Shown: one piece after another, positions 11,249 through 23,150 of the stretch
How the letters are laid out: each line of letters opens with the position of its first letter
How positions within the stretch are numbered: the stretch's first letter is position 1
Assembly (NCBI GenBank): GCA_020631735.1
Contig: CM036231.1
Location: 6,165,831-6,229,830 of the forward strand
DNA from: Saccharum officinarum
Taxonomy: Eukaryota > Streptophyta > Magnoliopsida > Poales > Poaceae
Reading direction: 5' to 3'
Length of the DNA stretch: 64,000 bases
Program-made: the position numbers and the translations under genes
The notes under the pieces: generated by a model
Seen by the model: the letters and a program-made list of their open reading frames with translations, nothing else
Database searches by the model: none
What the model was told of the DNA's origin: nothing

Positions 11249-11510
11249 TGGAAGGTCAAATCAGTTGGATTAGAGTAAAAGGTCTGATCACAAAATGGAG
11301 CAAATTTCGTCTAAAAAAGTGGAGCAAATTAAAAGTTTTCGCTTAGATAATTAGATACTGTGGAAGGTCAAATCAGTTGGATTATAGTAAGGGTCTAATC
11401 ACAAAAACGAAACTAATTAAAAGTTTTCGTTTAGATAATTCCTTTTGGGAAAGTGCGTTATGGAAGGTCAAATCAGTTGGATTATAGTAAGGGTCTGATC
11501 TGATCAAAAA
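11249..11510. repeat. Three local copies of a ~45-base motif upstream of gene A
   Basis: The motif ggaaggtcaaatcagttgg plus about 25 further bases (attatagtaagggtctgatc) recurs at about 11249, 11362 and 11463, separated by related AT-rich spacers containing aaaagttttcg. The copy 2 counterpart (26279-26320) has one degenerate unit, so the array expanded in copy 1. Confidence 0.8.
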
Positions 11511-11900
11511 AAAATGGAACAGTTTATAGGGGAATGTACATACAGTGTGAATGAATACAGAAAGTTTCGAACGCACTTTTTCAAAAACGCTGGTGTGTAA
11601 GAACCGTCGACACTTCACTGGTTAGTTAATGATGGCACCAGGAAATTTCCTTCACTGCTACTGCTATCTCTCTAGAGTCTATACATGTCATCGCTACGCA
11701 AGGAAGCTTCTTCAAAATTCACATGCTCAAGCAAGAGCCTGTGTCGTTTTCCAGTGGCCACATACGAATATTTTTGACTTTTTTGTATTGTACAATATAC
11801 AATACAAAAAAAGTCAAAAATACGTATTACGCACCCGGCACTGCCCCACCAGTCCGTGCACCACGGCACCCGGCACCGTCTGCCCCAGCAGGGTTGGCTT

Positions 11901-11906
11901 TATAAA
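11901..11906 (+). promoter_or_regulatory. TATA box of gene A
   Basis: TATAAA in gctttataaaccct, 79 bases before the ATG of gene A. The same promoter context occurs at gene B. Confidence 0.7.
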
Positions 11907-11979
11907 CCCTCTATCCCTCTCCACCAACGGCAAGCCGTCCGGCCACTCCAAACCGCCAGATCGTCTCCCACCGACCACC

Positions 11980-12560
11980 ATGGTGACCGCAGTTTTCGCC
12001 GCCGCCGTCGTCGACCTGTGTGCGGCGTTCATCGCCCTCGACCTCTTCCCCTTCCTCGACCCGCAGCTGGGTGCGGATCCATCAGCCCAAGCCGCACTGC
12101 TCGACAGCGCGGTCGAGCTGCTGCTGCCGCTGGCGGCGCTGGGGTCCTCGCCACTGCCGTCGCGGCCATCTACCACCATCTACAGAACTCCGCTGCGGCC
12201 GCGGGCGCCGCCGGGAACCGCCGCATCTGTCGTCTCTTCTCCATCCTATGCGCCTCGGCTGGAACTCTGGAGTTTTTCTTCTTCGTAAAGCCTGCAGGGG
12301 TCGTCGGCGATGTGGGCGCGCAAGCTCGCGCGCTCGGCCTGGCTGCTGCCCGTGTGCTCCCAGCGGCAGTGGCGGCGACCTTTTTTTTGGGGGATGGCGC
12401 TGATCATCGTCGCGCACATCCGCGCCGGCGGCGAAGGTGGTGGCGGAGCCTTCGCTGCAGACGGGCATAACCAGGGGGCCGTGTCGTGCCTCACCAAGAC
12501 GGCGTTTGCAGCGGCGGCGCTCCTCATCTGGCTCACGGCCTTGGCCCTCTACGGCATGTA
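11980..12560 (+). pseudogene. Gene A: frameshifted copy of the ~200-residue membrane-protein family
   Basis: Starts MVTAVFAAAVVDLCAAFIAL, nearly identical to intact gene B, and keeps the same TATA box, start context and splice donor (gtaagt at 12558). Against B it lacks one base near 12140 (gctggggtcc versus gctgggggccc), which throws the frame off after ELLLPLAALG. A one-base gain in the run near 12380 (tttttttttggggg) restores the frame, so the C-terminal part (GMALIIVAHIRAGGEGGGGA onward) is again in phase. In between, the original frame stops at 12288. As written the gene cannot make the family's central helices. Both indels lie in or beside homopolymer runs, so sequencing error must be excluded. 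Confidence 0.8.
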
Positions 12561-15500
12561 AGTTTCCTCAAACTTGCCCACCGACCACCGCCTCCACCCT
12601 ACCCAGGCGCGCGCCTCCAGCCCGCGTCGTGGCTTCTCGCCGCGCCACCACCTCCGACTCTCCGATCCCCTTTCCACCACCAGCGACCATCGCGGCGCCC
12701 TTGTCGCCACACTGCGCCGTGCTTCCTTCCATCTCGCCCTTAACCCCTCTTGCTGGGAATGGGATGCGCACACCTCTACCCAGACCGCTCCATCCCCAAG
12801 GCCGAGCACGACCCACACGAAGGAACGGCCCGCCGCCCGCCCGCCCGGAGTGCAGGGTGCACCTACCAGGCTACCACTGCTTTTTTTTTATATATATACA
12901 TGTATATATGCTGTTACGTTATATATATAATTTTATTTCCAGTAAATTGTTTATTTCTCTTTTGCATTTTTTTTTGTTAATTTGGTGGTTACCTGCAGCT
13001 GATCAGATGTTGGTAATTTTGGGTATTGCAGATACTAAAAGAAATCCAGCAGAAGGGCCGGCTATAATTAAGGTTCATCTTTGGGATATCCCTGAGACAC
13101 CACAGAAGAGACTTTAGCAACATCTCCACAATGAACTTCGTCATATGTATTTATATTCAGATGAATGTTGTACTAAATATGGCCGTGGTGTGGTCCCGAG
13201 TTGTCAAGTCAGGGTTGAAATTCGGTGAAATGGGCGAAATTTCTTACTATGGGAGTCGTCGAGTCAGGGTTGAGAATTTCGACTGGTGTGTATATATAAA
13301 CATGTTTATGAATCTGTTACCATTTGGTACTACTACTAAATATGGAAATCTGTGGTGGTTTAATATGATGCAATCTTATATCTGGATGTGCCTTGTCTTG
13401 CTGATTTTACTAATCTGAGGTATTCGTATTGGTGACCTGTTATATGCAAATGTGAAAATGGTTTGGCCTTTTCCTGTGCTGGAAGAGATCCATCTCTTTC
13501 CACTTACAGGTTGAGATTTGGATCTCGATTGACACCCAATAAAACTTGAAGAGCAACATGGGGAAGGGAGGAGCTCATGCAGGTTACGTTTACGGTTTCC
13601 CACTCTCTGCAATTTGGAGATCTGACCTGACTTCATCTCTCGATTTGGAGTTTCAGTTGGCTCTGAAGTTTGGGGGCTTGTTGGGGTTATCTAATTTTAG
13701 TTAGTTATGTTGCATTTTCTTTTGTTAGATATTTTATCTGGTTTCTGTCCAGGTTGTGTGTTAGGACACACCCTCTTTGCTCTTAAAATTTTGAAATACA
13801 TGCTCATATTACTGTGGCGATGGTCTTTGTTTGTTTTTCTGTTGTATGCAGGTAACGATCGAGGCCTAAGCATTCCTTTCAGCTTAATCTTGATCATATC
13901 ACAGCCCAGAAACAAGATATGATGAGACCATTGAATGATAACTTAGGTGTCTTTCCAATTTAAGTGGTAGCTGATATCAAAACATGCTCTATTGCATCTT
14001 TTTGTCATGCTTTCTATATAGACCTTGTGTAGATCTATTGCAAATCTGTTTGTGGCTACTGGATAGTTCTTGTTGGTCATGCTATTTTGTGATATTATTG
14101 ATCAGATCACCATGGAATTGCATATTTCTATATTATGTTGATGACCCTATTGATCTACTCATAATAGGATTATCAAGATAAAGTTTGATTGTATTCTATA
14201 TATTAGTTTTGAGATTTCTGTGGTCCAAGAAGTACTACAAAATTACAACTATGGAGATACCAAATTTCTATAATTTTGTGATACTTCTTGTGACCTCGCA
14301 ACCATATAGTTTTTTTTCCTTTTAATTCTTTTTCAAGACTTTGGCTAATGTTAAAATCGAGAGGTAATATATAAAAATCCCCTTATTCTCTAAATGTTTT
14401 AGTCGCATGCTGAAATTTCATTGATTATTGTTTTATTTTTGTCATGTGCAGGTAGCATCAAGGTGTGATGAGTACATTCCTTCAACCCCATTTTGATCAT
14501 ACACAGCCTGGAAATATACATGATGTTGTAAGTTTGCCTCTGCACCTAACCATAGTAAGACCATAGACCACTTGGGCTTCTTTGGAACGTGTAAGGAGTG
14601 CATAGCATTATTTGTGTTTATCTTTGCTTGGTATCAAACCTGGTGTGTCTCTATTATATTGCAATCTGACTGTGGCTAGTATTTTTTTTTGTCATTCACT
14701 ATGGTATTTTGTTCATCTAGAATAAAATCATGCTATCTGGTTATGTTACAGTCATCAGATTATGAGGTTGTGCCAATGTACATTGAACTGCTTACATCGC
14801 TGCCGATTGGATCCCAGGGCAGTAAATAAGTTTATAAATCGTGTTTGTCATTTTTTTATGTTTGCCATAAATTGCATGATTTGACAACATAACTCTTGAA
14901 AGTATCTGATGCACATGCATTGCACAACAGCGCCTGGTCCTATGTGGATTTCAGATAGCTACTAAGTAGTGATTTTCCACTCATGAAAAAGACGTTTGAG
15001 ACAAAAGCATCAAAGAAGACAAATATGATACTCAGGACAATATGCACTGTAGTTTGATGCTCCTACCTACGCGAACTGTTAAATTAGAATTATGTGAAAT
15101 GAGCAAAAAATAATTATGCTAGCTTGTCCCGGATGGGTAGTGGCGGAGCTCAGACAGAAATTTTGGTGGGGCGCCTCACGCACACAACTTTTCAATGACA
15201 TCACAAGGACGCTAATATTTGGCAAATTGCTAAATGCCTAAATCTCAATTATATACGCAGTTTGATTATTGATAGATACCTTATAATTTTTTTCTTATCC
15301 ATCCATTGCAGAACAGGCATGGCTGTCCGCTGTTGGAAGCGCCTGAGCATCGGCCAACACTGACTCCTCCCTCTCCTTTAGCTTCTATCTGCTGGCTCCC
15401 GGTGACAGGAACCTGACTCCGGCGACAAACCGTGGCCAGCGCCAGTTACTGTTGAGCCTCTCGTTTGCTCGCCGTGACGTGACTATCTCCAACCCCAAAT

Positions 15501-17560
15501 CCTCCTCCTCCATAGCTGGCAGGCCTGCAGCCTGCCTGGCCACCGGCGCAATGGCACCTACTGCCTAGCGCAGCGTGCGGCAGCGGCAACGATGCCTCTG
15601 CGACAAGCGGCAAGGTTGCGGCTGCGGCGAGCGGCCCGCCAGCAACAGCTGCCCCGCTTGGCTGCTAGGGCGTCGGGCGCGGCGGGGCTCGCGCGGGCGT
15701 GCGGTAGTGACTTAGTGAGCGCCACGATGGATGAGGCGACGGGCGAACGCAGAGTAGCTAGGGTCGGCCGGTCGGCTGGATGCTGGATTGGGGATTTGGG
15801 CACTATCCACTTGGGGCCTTGGGCCGGCTGGGGCTATTGGGCCTTTTTGTTTTCCCACAATCGTTTTCTCTCGTGCTTTCATCTTCCAGCCGTTGAACGC
15901 CACCACTCGCTTCGTTGCTTCGCTGCTTCGCTCGACCGGAAGGGAGGAAGACAGGAGCTCTCCTCCGGCGGTAGGTGGGGCAGCTGCCCCACCCTGCCGC
16001 ATGGGGAGCTCCACCTTTGGATGGGTTGATGCCAACAAAGATGGCTTTTGTTTTCTTTGGAAACAGAATGACATGCCGAGGAAAACAAAACATGCTTACT
16101 AGTTATATCAGCTGCAATTGCCTAAATGGTTAAATCTAAGACATTCCTTGAACCGATCATATTACCTAGTGTTGTTGGAACAGCTAAAAGTTCTGAGATC
16201 ATCCTACTTTATTGAAACAAAAACTTTATATTTCTACTAGCAACTTTAGACTCGGACTTGGAAATCTGAGAGTGACTGTACTAACAAAACATCTGCAAGA
16301 TTTAGACCATAACGGTTTGAAGGATACGAAGTTATCATCTTCCAAGTTTCACTATACAGTAGGTACTCTATACCACGATTGTTTTATTTTCTCCTGTTCT
16401 GCTTCCAGAATTCCAGTTGCTTGGCGTTGATTTAGTACTTTACTCTGAGTTTGAGCATAACGGATGCTTGATGTAATGTGGGGTGCTTGTATTGGTTTTA
16501 TGGTATATGTAAGTGTCAAAATGGGTCACCTTCTCTCTGATGGAATTGATCCATATCTTTCCATTTTCAGGTTCAGACTTGTTGGTAACCATTGGCCTTG
16601 TGCATCTAACCATATCTTTCCATTTGCAGGTTCAGACTTGTTGATTATGTTATTTTTTGAGATTCTATACTCTCTTCTCTGTATTTGGTTAATGACCATA
16701 TCTATCTAATCATGCATGATTGATCGACGAGAAAAATTGTTGGGTTCCTGTTCTTTAATTTTACTTTGCTTTTGTAAAACCTTATTCCTCGCTTCTACTG
16801 AACCTGGGGATTAATAAAAATTTCCTATTTCCTCCAAAAATCTGTGACAAACTGAAAAATCCTCTCTTGCCATGTGCAGGTAGAGATTAAACATTCAAGT
16901 GTAAGCATATTCCTTTAACTCCGTCTTGATCATATCACTACTTGGAGATAAAGACATGATTCTGTAGGTTTGCCTTAGAACCTAAGTAACCAAGACCAAG
17001 ATTGACCCCATAGGCATCTTTTGGGAAAAGCTTCTTATGAGTTAGTCGCATCCTGGTATCAACACTTCGCTTGCTGTCCAAGCTTTTCTAGCTGTATTGC
17101 AATCTGACTTGTGGTGAGTTCTTTGCTGATATGCTATTTTATTAATGCACATTTATCTTCATTCTCATCCTGTTGATGTCTTGATGATCTATCCACCATG
17201 GGATTGTTTGTTTTTGTGTGATTGACCCAAGCACATTGAACTCCCTACTACATTGCTACCGTTTCATTATCCTCGGTTATGACTGTCAGTATATATCATG
17301 CAAGTTTGTCATGGAGATTGCATGATTTACAAACATACAGGACTCTTGAAAGTGCCGGATGCTCATGCACATATATGCTACGTTGCTAACCATGTTCTCA
17401 AGTCAAGGGCTCACGGCCATAGTATTCGGAGCTGAGCATTATGCACTTTTACTTCCGCATTTCTACAGTCCTATAACTGTGCCAGAACGTGTACCTGTAT
17501 TTACAGGGGTAAGTGTACGTGCGTGGTGTGAGCGTCTACGTTGTACTGTGTAATCTAAAA
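12561..17560 (+). other. 3' tail of gene A: intron 1 and modular exon-like pieces (probable spliced 3' UTR)
   Basis: After the donor at 12558 the next likely acceptor is at 13031 (attgcag), giving an exon that begins ATACTAAAAG and closes the frame within three codons. Further exon-like pieces with acceptor and donor matches lie at about 13510-13581 (GTTGAGATTTGG...), 13852-13920, 14451-14530, 16571 onward (GTTCAGACTTG..., a diverged second module) and 16881-16967. None has a conserved open frame, but exon-like stretches and splice sites recur in copies B and C, so I read this as an intron-rich 3' UTR. An 880-bp hAT element interrupts it at 15139-16018. Confidence 0.5.
15139..16018. mobile_element. 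hAT-type element (880 bp) in the tail of gene A
   Basis: Flanked by the 8-bp duplication GGATGGGT (15131-15138 and 16019-16026). Termini are inverted: AGTGGCGGAGCTC at the left against AAAGGTGGAGCTC read inward from the right. The sister locus (35535-35550) has a single gatgggt without the element, an empty site. The interior is GC-rich with the subterminal words ggtggggc and gccccaccctgcc. No transposase was found, so it is non-autonomous. Confidence 0.85.
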
Positions 17561-17858
17561 AAAAAGAAAACCAAACCAGTTGTTCAATATTAGTATATAG
17601 TAGGAAAAATAACTCCAAGTTGTGGACTTGGGGTGTACGTGCTAGTATTTTGCCATGGGTGCAAACTGGGCTTTGTGTGCACCTTCTTTTTTAATCGCGG
17701 CTTGTGTGCACATTGGTCAGAATGGTAGCACGAGGTATTCGATCAGATTGAATGACCTTTGGTTCAAGCTGCAAGACGTTGTTTCCCGTCGACCGACCGC
17801 GTCCTTTTTCTTTCCTTTTGGGGTACATAGGGACGACTGACAGAGTGATAGAGTGGTC

Positions 17859-18210
17859 GGCCTCGTTTAGATTAAAAAAAAAATCACGAAAAACTACGGT
17901 AACGAATTTTACGGTACATGCATGGAGTATTAAATATAGATAAAATAAAAAAATTTTTGCACAGTTTGCGTGTAAATTGCGAGACGAACGTTTTGAACCT
18001 AATTAGTCCATGATTTGACACTAAAGTGCTACAGTAACAAATGTGCTAATGATAGATTAATTAGGCTTAATAAATTCATCTCGCAGTTTTCAGATAAGCT
18101 ATGTAGTTAGTTTTTTTTATTAGTATCCGAAAACCCCTTCCAACATCGCATAAAATATTCGATATGACATTTTCTCAAAAAAAAAAGCTTTTCACCAACT
18201 AAATAGAGCC
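17859..18210. mobile_element. MITE with GGCCTCGTTTAG termini
   Basis: Left end GGCCTCGTTTAG, right end CTAAATAGAGCC (imperfect inverted repeat), 352 bases. The interior shares the 'taattaggctt..aaattcatctcg' theme of grass Tourist-like MITEs. No clear target duplication is visible. The sister region near 37450 lacks it. Confidence 0.65.
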
Positions 18211-18346
18211 TGCTGCCATGATGGGATCGGTGTGTGGGACAGAGCTGATCAGCTGATTGGTAGGCGTGACGATGATTTCGAGAGTTTTTGAGCCTGAACT
18301 GAACTCTCCGAGAGAGTGAACTTTTTTTTTTCCTTTTTCCGTTTTG

Positions 18347-18589
18347 GCCCTCGTTTAGATTGAAGAAAATTTCAAACCGATGAATAGTACCACTTTCGTC
18401 TTATTTAGCAAATATTGTCCAATCATGGACCAACTAGGCTCAAAAGATTCATCTCGTGATTTCCAACTAAACTGTGTAATTAGTTATTTTTTTTTACCTA
18501 CATTTAATACTCCATGCAAGCGGTTAAAAATTGATGTGATGGAGAGAGAGTGAAAAAACTTGGAACTTTGAGGCAAACTAAACGAGGCG
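18347..18589. mobile_element. Tourist-like MITE (243 bp), TTG target duplication
   Basis: Termini GCCCTCGTTTAG and CTAAACGAGGCG, flanked by TTG at 18344-18346 and 18590-18592. The sister copy reads cgttttggttcc around 37487 with one TTG and no insert, so the boundaries are confirmed by an empty site. Confidence 0.85.
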
Positions 18590-19035
18590 TTGGTTTGTTT
18601 TCTGATCTGATTGATTGAAAAGACAAAATAAGTTCCTTTTTTGAACAGCAAGCGCCCAAGGCGCTGGCTGGAAAATTTTGCACTTTGTGCAGTACACATA
18701 CTCTATGCAAGTACTGAACGTGGATTCTAATAGCAAAGCACTCAACTATCCACGCCATGGTTTGTCAAATTCGAATTTTGACGGTCCTAGTTCGCAAAAC
18801 AAATCCATGTTTACCCATACCCTTGAGACGGTGGAGAGCAGACCTGTTACCAGAGGAAGTTACATGTTCTGGGCATGGACGTTCTGGATTTGCACCTAAT
18901 TTCCCGGTCAAAGAAACCCGACCTAGATCACGGACTGACCCGATCGACCGAGTCCAACGTTGTTTGGCACCTACTAGTACTGATCAATCATGAAACCACG
19001 ATTCCCTCGCAGAAGCCAAAAGGAGCTGGATTATT

Positions 19036-19162
19036 AGCCATGTCCATCTGGCTTATAATCCGTCTTTTTCAGCTTATTTTTTCAGCCAGAACAGTATTTT
19101 TCTCTCACAACAAATCAGCCAACAGTGTTTTTCAGCCGGCTTATCAGCACAGCCGAACGAGG
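19036..19162. mobile_element. Small MITE, 'CTGGCTTATAATCCG' family, copy 1
   Basis: 127 bases inserted in ggattATT / ATTgtttt. The sister copy has ggattattgttttct uninterrupted (about 37904). The interior carries the family words ctggcttataatccgtc and cagtatttttctctcacaa. Related copies are at 21814, 38775 and 39061. Confidence 0.8.
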
Positions 19163-19316
19163 ATTGTTTTCTATAATTCTATGGTGTTGGGACACAGGCG
19201 CTGTTGTTTTCTTACTCCTGATAGGTGGACCCTGTAGTGCAGACCCACAGTGATGTCTGTGGTCAGGACTCAGGAGTCATGGTGCTTTGTTGTTTGCTCA
19301 CTTGTTATTTAAAGAT

Positions 19317-19793
19317 GAGCAAAATGCGCCGGAGGTCCATTAACTTTTGGACACATGTCACTTAGGTCCATCAACTCTCAAACTGTATTTCTGGGTCATT
19401 AACTTTTGGTCATGTGTCACTTAGGTCCATCAACTATCAAACTACATTTCTGGGCCCATTAACTTTTGAGTAGAGTGCACCGGAGGTCCATTAACTTTTA
19501 AGGTGTTATCTAGGTCCATCAACCCTCAGACTGTATTTTTGAGTCCCTAAACTTTTTAAGTGGTTTACCAGAGGTCCATTAACTTTTGATGATGTGTCAT
19601 GACCATGCGCTTGATCAGAGGAAGTTGGATTTATTTTTGGTTGAATTTGGATACACACGTCGTGTATCTCGACATGCAACTTGCCTGGATTTTTGATGGA
19701 CCTAAGTGACACACAACCAAAAGTTAATAGACTCAGAAATACAGTTTGAGAGTTGATACCTAAGTGACACACGTCCAAAAGTTAATGTTGCTC
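19317..19793. mobile_element. MULE-type foldback element (477 bp) with 9-bp target duplication
   Basis: Flanked by TTTAAAGAT at 19308-19316 and 19794-19802. Both ends read inward as GAGCAA followed by a ttaacttttggac...gtcacttagg block, giving long imperfect inverted arms. The left part contains several direct copies of 'aggtccatcaactctcaaactgtatttctgggtc'. The sister loci (38040 and 21148) read ttgttattta without the insert. The 9-bp duplication points to the Mutator superfamily. Confidence 0.85.
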
Positions 19794-19937
19794 TTTAAAG
19801 ATTGGCGAGGAGGACGGAGAGACCTCAAAGTCAAACTACTCCGTCTCAAATGAGAAGAGCTTCCACATCTAGGTAGCCCTCTTCGTTGCCATGCTCGGCG
19901 AGCAGCTGCAGATGGCCAAGGGAGGCTGCACACCGTG

Positions 19938-19995
19938 ATGGCCTCGGCGGAGCTCTGCTGCTTCCATTCATGCGGTCGTGCCGTGGCACTGGCAG
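19938..19995 (+). pseudogene. E1: orphan first exon of the E gene family
   Basis: ATGGCCTCGGCGGAGCTCTG starts a peptide MASAELCCFHSCGRAVAL that ends at the donor CAG|gtttgt, matching exon 1 of E3 (MMASAELCCFQPSTRAGRGT). The Ser/Ala/Cys-rich start would suit an organelle targeting sequence, but this is inference. Forty-two bases after the donor the sequence turns into an hAT fragment (about 20038), and no second exon was found, so E1 is a disrupted relic. Confidence 0.5.
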
Positions 19996-20037
19996 GTTTG
20001 TCTGGTCTCCCTGTATTCAGTATTCGCCATTTTCTTA

Positions 20038-20835
20038 ATTATATACACAGTTTGATTATTGATAGATATCTCTTGTTATAAATTTTTTCTTATCCATCCA
20101 TTGCAGAACAGGCATGGCTGTCCGCTGTTGGAGGCGCCTGAGCATTGGCCAACACTGACTCCTCCCTCTCCTTTAGCTTCTATCTGCTGGCTCCCGGTGA
20201 CAGGAACTTGACTCCGGCGACAAACCGTGGCCAGCGCCAGTTGCTGCTGAGCCTCTCGTTTGCTCGCCGTGACGTGACTATCTCCAACCCCAAATCCTCC
20301 TCCTCCATAGCTGGCAGGCCTGTAGCCTGCCTGGCCACCGGCACAATGGCACCTACTGCCTAGCGCAGCGTGCGGCAGCGGCAACGATGCCTCTGCGACA
20401 AGCGGCAAGGTTGCGGTTGCGGCGAGCGGCCCGCCAGCAACAGCTGCCCCGCTTGGCTGCTAGGGCGTCGGGCGCGGCGGGGCTCGTGCGGGCGTGCGGT
20501 AGTGACTTAGTGAGTGCCACGATGGATGAGGCGATGGGCGAACGCAGAGTAGCTAGGGTCGGCCGGTCGGCTGGATGCTGAATTGGGGATTTGGGGCACT
20601 ATCCACTTGGGGCCTTGGGCCGGCTGGGGCTATTGGGCCTTTTTGTTTTCCCACGATCGTTTTCTCTCATGCTTTCGTCTTCCAGCCGTTGAACGCCACC
20701 GCTCGCTTCGTTGCTTCGCTGCTTCGCTGCTTCGCTCGACCGGAAGGGAGGAAGACAGAGGAGTATCAGGAGCTCTCCTCCGGCGGTAGGTGGGGCAGCT
20801 GCCCCACCCTGCCGCACGAGGAGCTCCGCCTCTGG
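20038..20835. mobile_element. 5'-truncated copy of the hAT element seen at 15139
   Basis: From aattatatacacagtttgat to the right terminus (gaggagctccgcctct) it is over 90% like 15249-16018 by eye. The left inverted terminus is absent and no 8-bp duplication of the right flank ggatctaa is found, so the 5' end was lost in a deletion or rearrangement that also broke E1. Confidence 0.85.
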
Positions 20836-21309
20836 ATCTAAACACCCCTAATTCGCCCTGCTGTAAAAACGCACTGCACTCTGAATTGTTGAAAAGGAGG
20901 AAGCAATACAACCGTTGGGGTTGGGCACGGATTAGGTCGATGGTTGTTTAACACCTACCGGTTGTTTTAACGTTGTTTGGCACCTAGTAACCCCCTAGTA
21001 CTGCTCGTGATGAGCCGCAGATTCCGCCGTACAAGGAGCTGGATTATTGTACTACGTGTGTGCTCTCTGATAGGTGGAGCCACAGTGCAGAACCACAGTG
21101 ATGTGTGTGGCGGGGAGTGATGGCGATTTGTCCACTTTTTGTTATTTAGATGGTGTTGGCTGAGGATTGGTGAGGGGACTTGCAGTCTCACAGCCTTGCC
21201 GGTCAAAGTGCGCCGGGCTCAAATGAGCTACCGCATCTAACTAGTCTGCCGCTCCGCTCTCCATCTCCATGCTCGCCGATCTGATGGGCCTCAAGACTGA
21301 CCGCCGGAG

Positions 21310-21475
21310 ATGAGCTGCGCTTCTCTGCTGCCGCTCGTGCCACGGCAACGGCAGGTTTGCCTGCTCTCCCACATCTTTACTGCTCCTGGCGGTGCCACTT
21401 TTACTTATCTTTTCTGGAACCAAATCTAGGCGACGTTCTACTGTTGCTGCGGATCTGACTGCTCGTAGGAAGAAG
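21310..21475 (+). pseudogene. E2: partial, diverged copy of the E gene
   Basis: The upstream flank matches those of E1 and E3. Exon 1 starts at 21310 (MSCASLLPLVPRQR) and ends at CAG|gtttgc (21354). A second exon-like piece after an acceptor at 21429 reads RRSTVAADLTARRKK, aligning with TAADLTLWLLARKDV of E3 through shared words (gcngatctgac, ctgctcg). No further exon or transmembrane part could be matched, so the gene appears truncated or decayed. Function unknown. Confidence 0.4.
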
Positions 21476-21813
21476 GTGAGCATTACACTTGTAGATACAC
21501 TGATTAAGCATGCAGATTTTCTTGTACCTGTCATCGGGTTACATAGCACATAGGGGTTTTTCTCAAAAAAAAACCATAGCACATAGGATACCTGCATTTA
21601 AGTTGATCACGGGATAATAGGACTTTATGGTTTTTTTTTCTCTCTTTGAACTCTGGGCACAGGGAGTAATTTCGTTTAGTTTAAGCAAAATAAGTCAAGA
21701 TAGCTTTTCAGCTTTGAGTTTCGGTAAGTCTACTATGTTTTATTTTACCAGTGGATATGCACGTGCTTGTTTATTAGGAAGATTTGTTTACAATCAAGCA
21801 AACCCCATGCAAG

Positions 21814-21922
21814 TCTGTTCGCTCGAGCTTTCGGCCGCTTATTTTCAACCAGCCTGTATTTTTCTCTCACAACTAAAAAACCAACAGTACTTTCAGCCAT
21901 TTATTTTTAGCCAAGCGAACAG
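21814..21922. mobile_element. Small MITE, 'CTGGCTTATAATCCG' family, diverged copy 2
   Basis: Inverted termini CTGTTCGCT and AGCGAACAG enclose the family word tgtatttttctctcacaa. Confidence 0.65.
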
Positions 21923-22835
21923 GCTGCGTGTAACATTGTACATGTCGACCTTATGTCAAAATTAAAGGTACTGAAGACGGAGGAATCAGTCATAAAGAAA
22001 CATGTTAACAATCAAAGGGTCAAAGAATTGATGTAAGACCTCATTAAATATAGAGAACTTCTCTAAGAGAAATTAATGTGAAAGGAAACAATTATTTTTT
22101 TTGCTAATCTCTCAAGCAACAGTAATGCAGTGAATATGAAAAGAAACCGGGAATGATAATGGATGCATTGCTAGTTCGTTACCTCCCTACAGCGTGTTCC
22201 GATGTCTACAAGGATTGTTTCCCCCAGAGTTAGTTTGTGTCCTTAAGAAAAAGAATGCAAGAGATAGCATCTGCATATATGATCCACCTACACAAACAGG
22301 AAAAATTAACTTGTGCCATGAATAGTTGGAAATTATAAATGGTGCCTCTTGTAGCATTTCCTTTGCATCTCACATTATTATGTGTGTTCAGTTGCACATG
22401 TATTATGTATAAGAATATAAAAAATGTAGTACCTTTGGGAAGCATTTGAAAGCCACCACCTCAAATTTCATCATAACAATGAAATGGAAGAAAATAGAAA
22501 TTCTATATTCCAATTTTACCAACAGTACATACCTGATTTCTACGAGAAACAAGCTTGTCCAAGTACTTTTCAGTGACCTACAATATTCACCACCACAAGA
22601 AAGTAAGCCCAAATGACATTGCTAGGTTTTGGCACTATTGATGACATCAGCAGACGTCTACAGAAACCTATACTACATTGCATCCCCCCTCCCAAAAAAA
22701 ACAGATTTGGATTGTTAACAAGGAGATAATTAAATCGTCGAGGAGTAAACTCTAAAAGTAAAAATAGAACCCATATGCTTTAAAAGCATAATGTGAGAGC
22801 CCCTGCGCTATGTTTTCCTAAATAGCAACACAAAC
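21923..22835. other. Unassigned AT-rich stretch
   Basis: No exon chain or element ends identified. It lies between a MITE and the gypsy fragment and may be interior DNA of the same degraded retroelement. Confidence 0.3.
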
Positions 22836-22839
22836 TCCC

Positions 22840-23150
22840 GTTATTATTAGCGATAAGCTTTCCGAGGAGAAAACATCCCATCTCATTGCAATCTTAGAAA
22901 AACATAGATCAGTCTTCGGGTATTCTTTACAAGATTTGAAGGGGATAAGTCCAGCACTTTGCACGCACCGCATTCCTATTGACCCTGCAAGCACACCATC
23001 ACGTGAACCCCAGCGCAGGCTCAATAATGCTATGTGTGAAGTCGTGAAGAAAGAAGTCTTAAAACTTCTTCACGCCGGGTTCATCTATCCTGCACCACAT
23101 AGCGACTGGGTCAGTCCTGTCCATGTTGTCTCTAACCACTTATGGCTGAA
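22840..23150 (+). pseudogene. Ty3/gypsy reverse-transcriptase N-terminal fragment
   Basis: The frame reads a TH/HRIPIDP motif then PSREPQRRLNNAMCEVVKKE, VLKLLHAGFIYPAPHSDWVS and PVHVV, the conserved start of gypsy reverse transcriptase where the new strand's template-binding part begins. About 100 codons remain. The catalytic YXDD part, RNase H and integrase are absent. After the VHVVS motif the sequence departs into short repeats of 'aagaac(t/c)tctttagtg..gattctttc' (23145-23220). Relic of a nested retroelement. Confidence 0.85.

Larger units (their letters stand above)
10700..21500. repeat. Segmental duplication copy 1 (gene A, its 3' tail, E1 and E2)
   Basis: Collinear with copy 2 (about 25950-38700): promoter region near 11550 with 26350, gene A with gene B, tail 13300-14640 with 28760-30120, tail 14640-15130 with 35050-35535, 16020-17560 with 35540-37320, 18590-19300 with 37490-38045, and E1 with E3. 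Copy 1 has extra insertions described separately. Near its right end a smaller duplication adds E2 with its upstream flank (20930-21480 resembles 18955-19995). Boundaries are approximate. Confidence 0.8.

Noticed and set aside
12437..13117. 226-codon plus frame overlapping the end of gene A
   Set aside because: It is out of phase with the family frame, runs through intron 1 and has no counterpart frame conserved in B or C.
18300..18330. Poly-pyrimidine tract as a splice or terminator signal
   Set aside because: Also present in the sister copy in plain intergenic context; no exon adjoins it.
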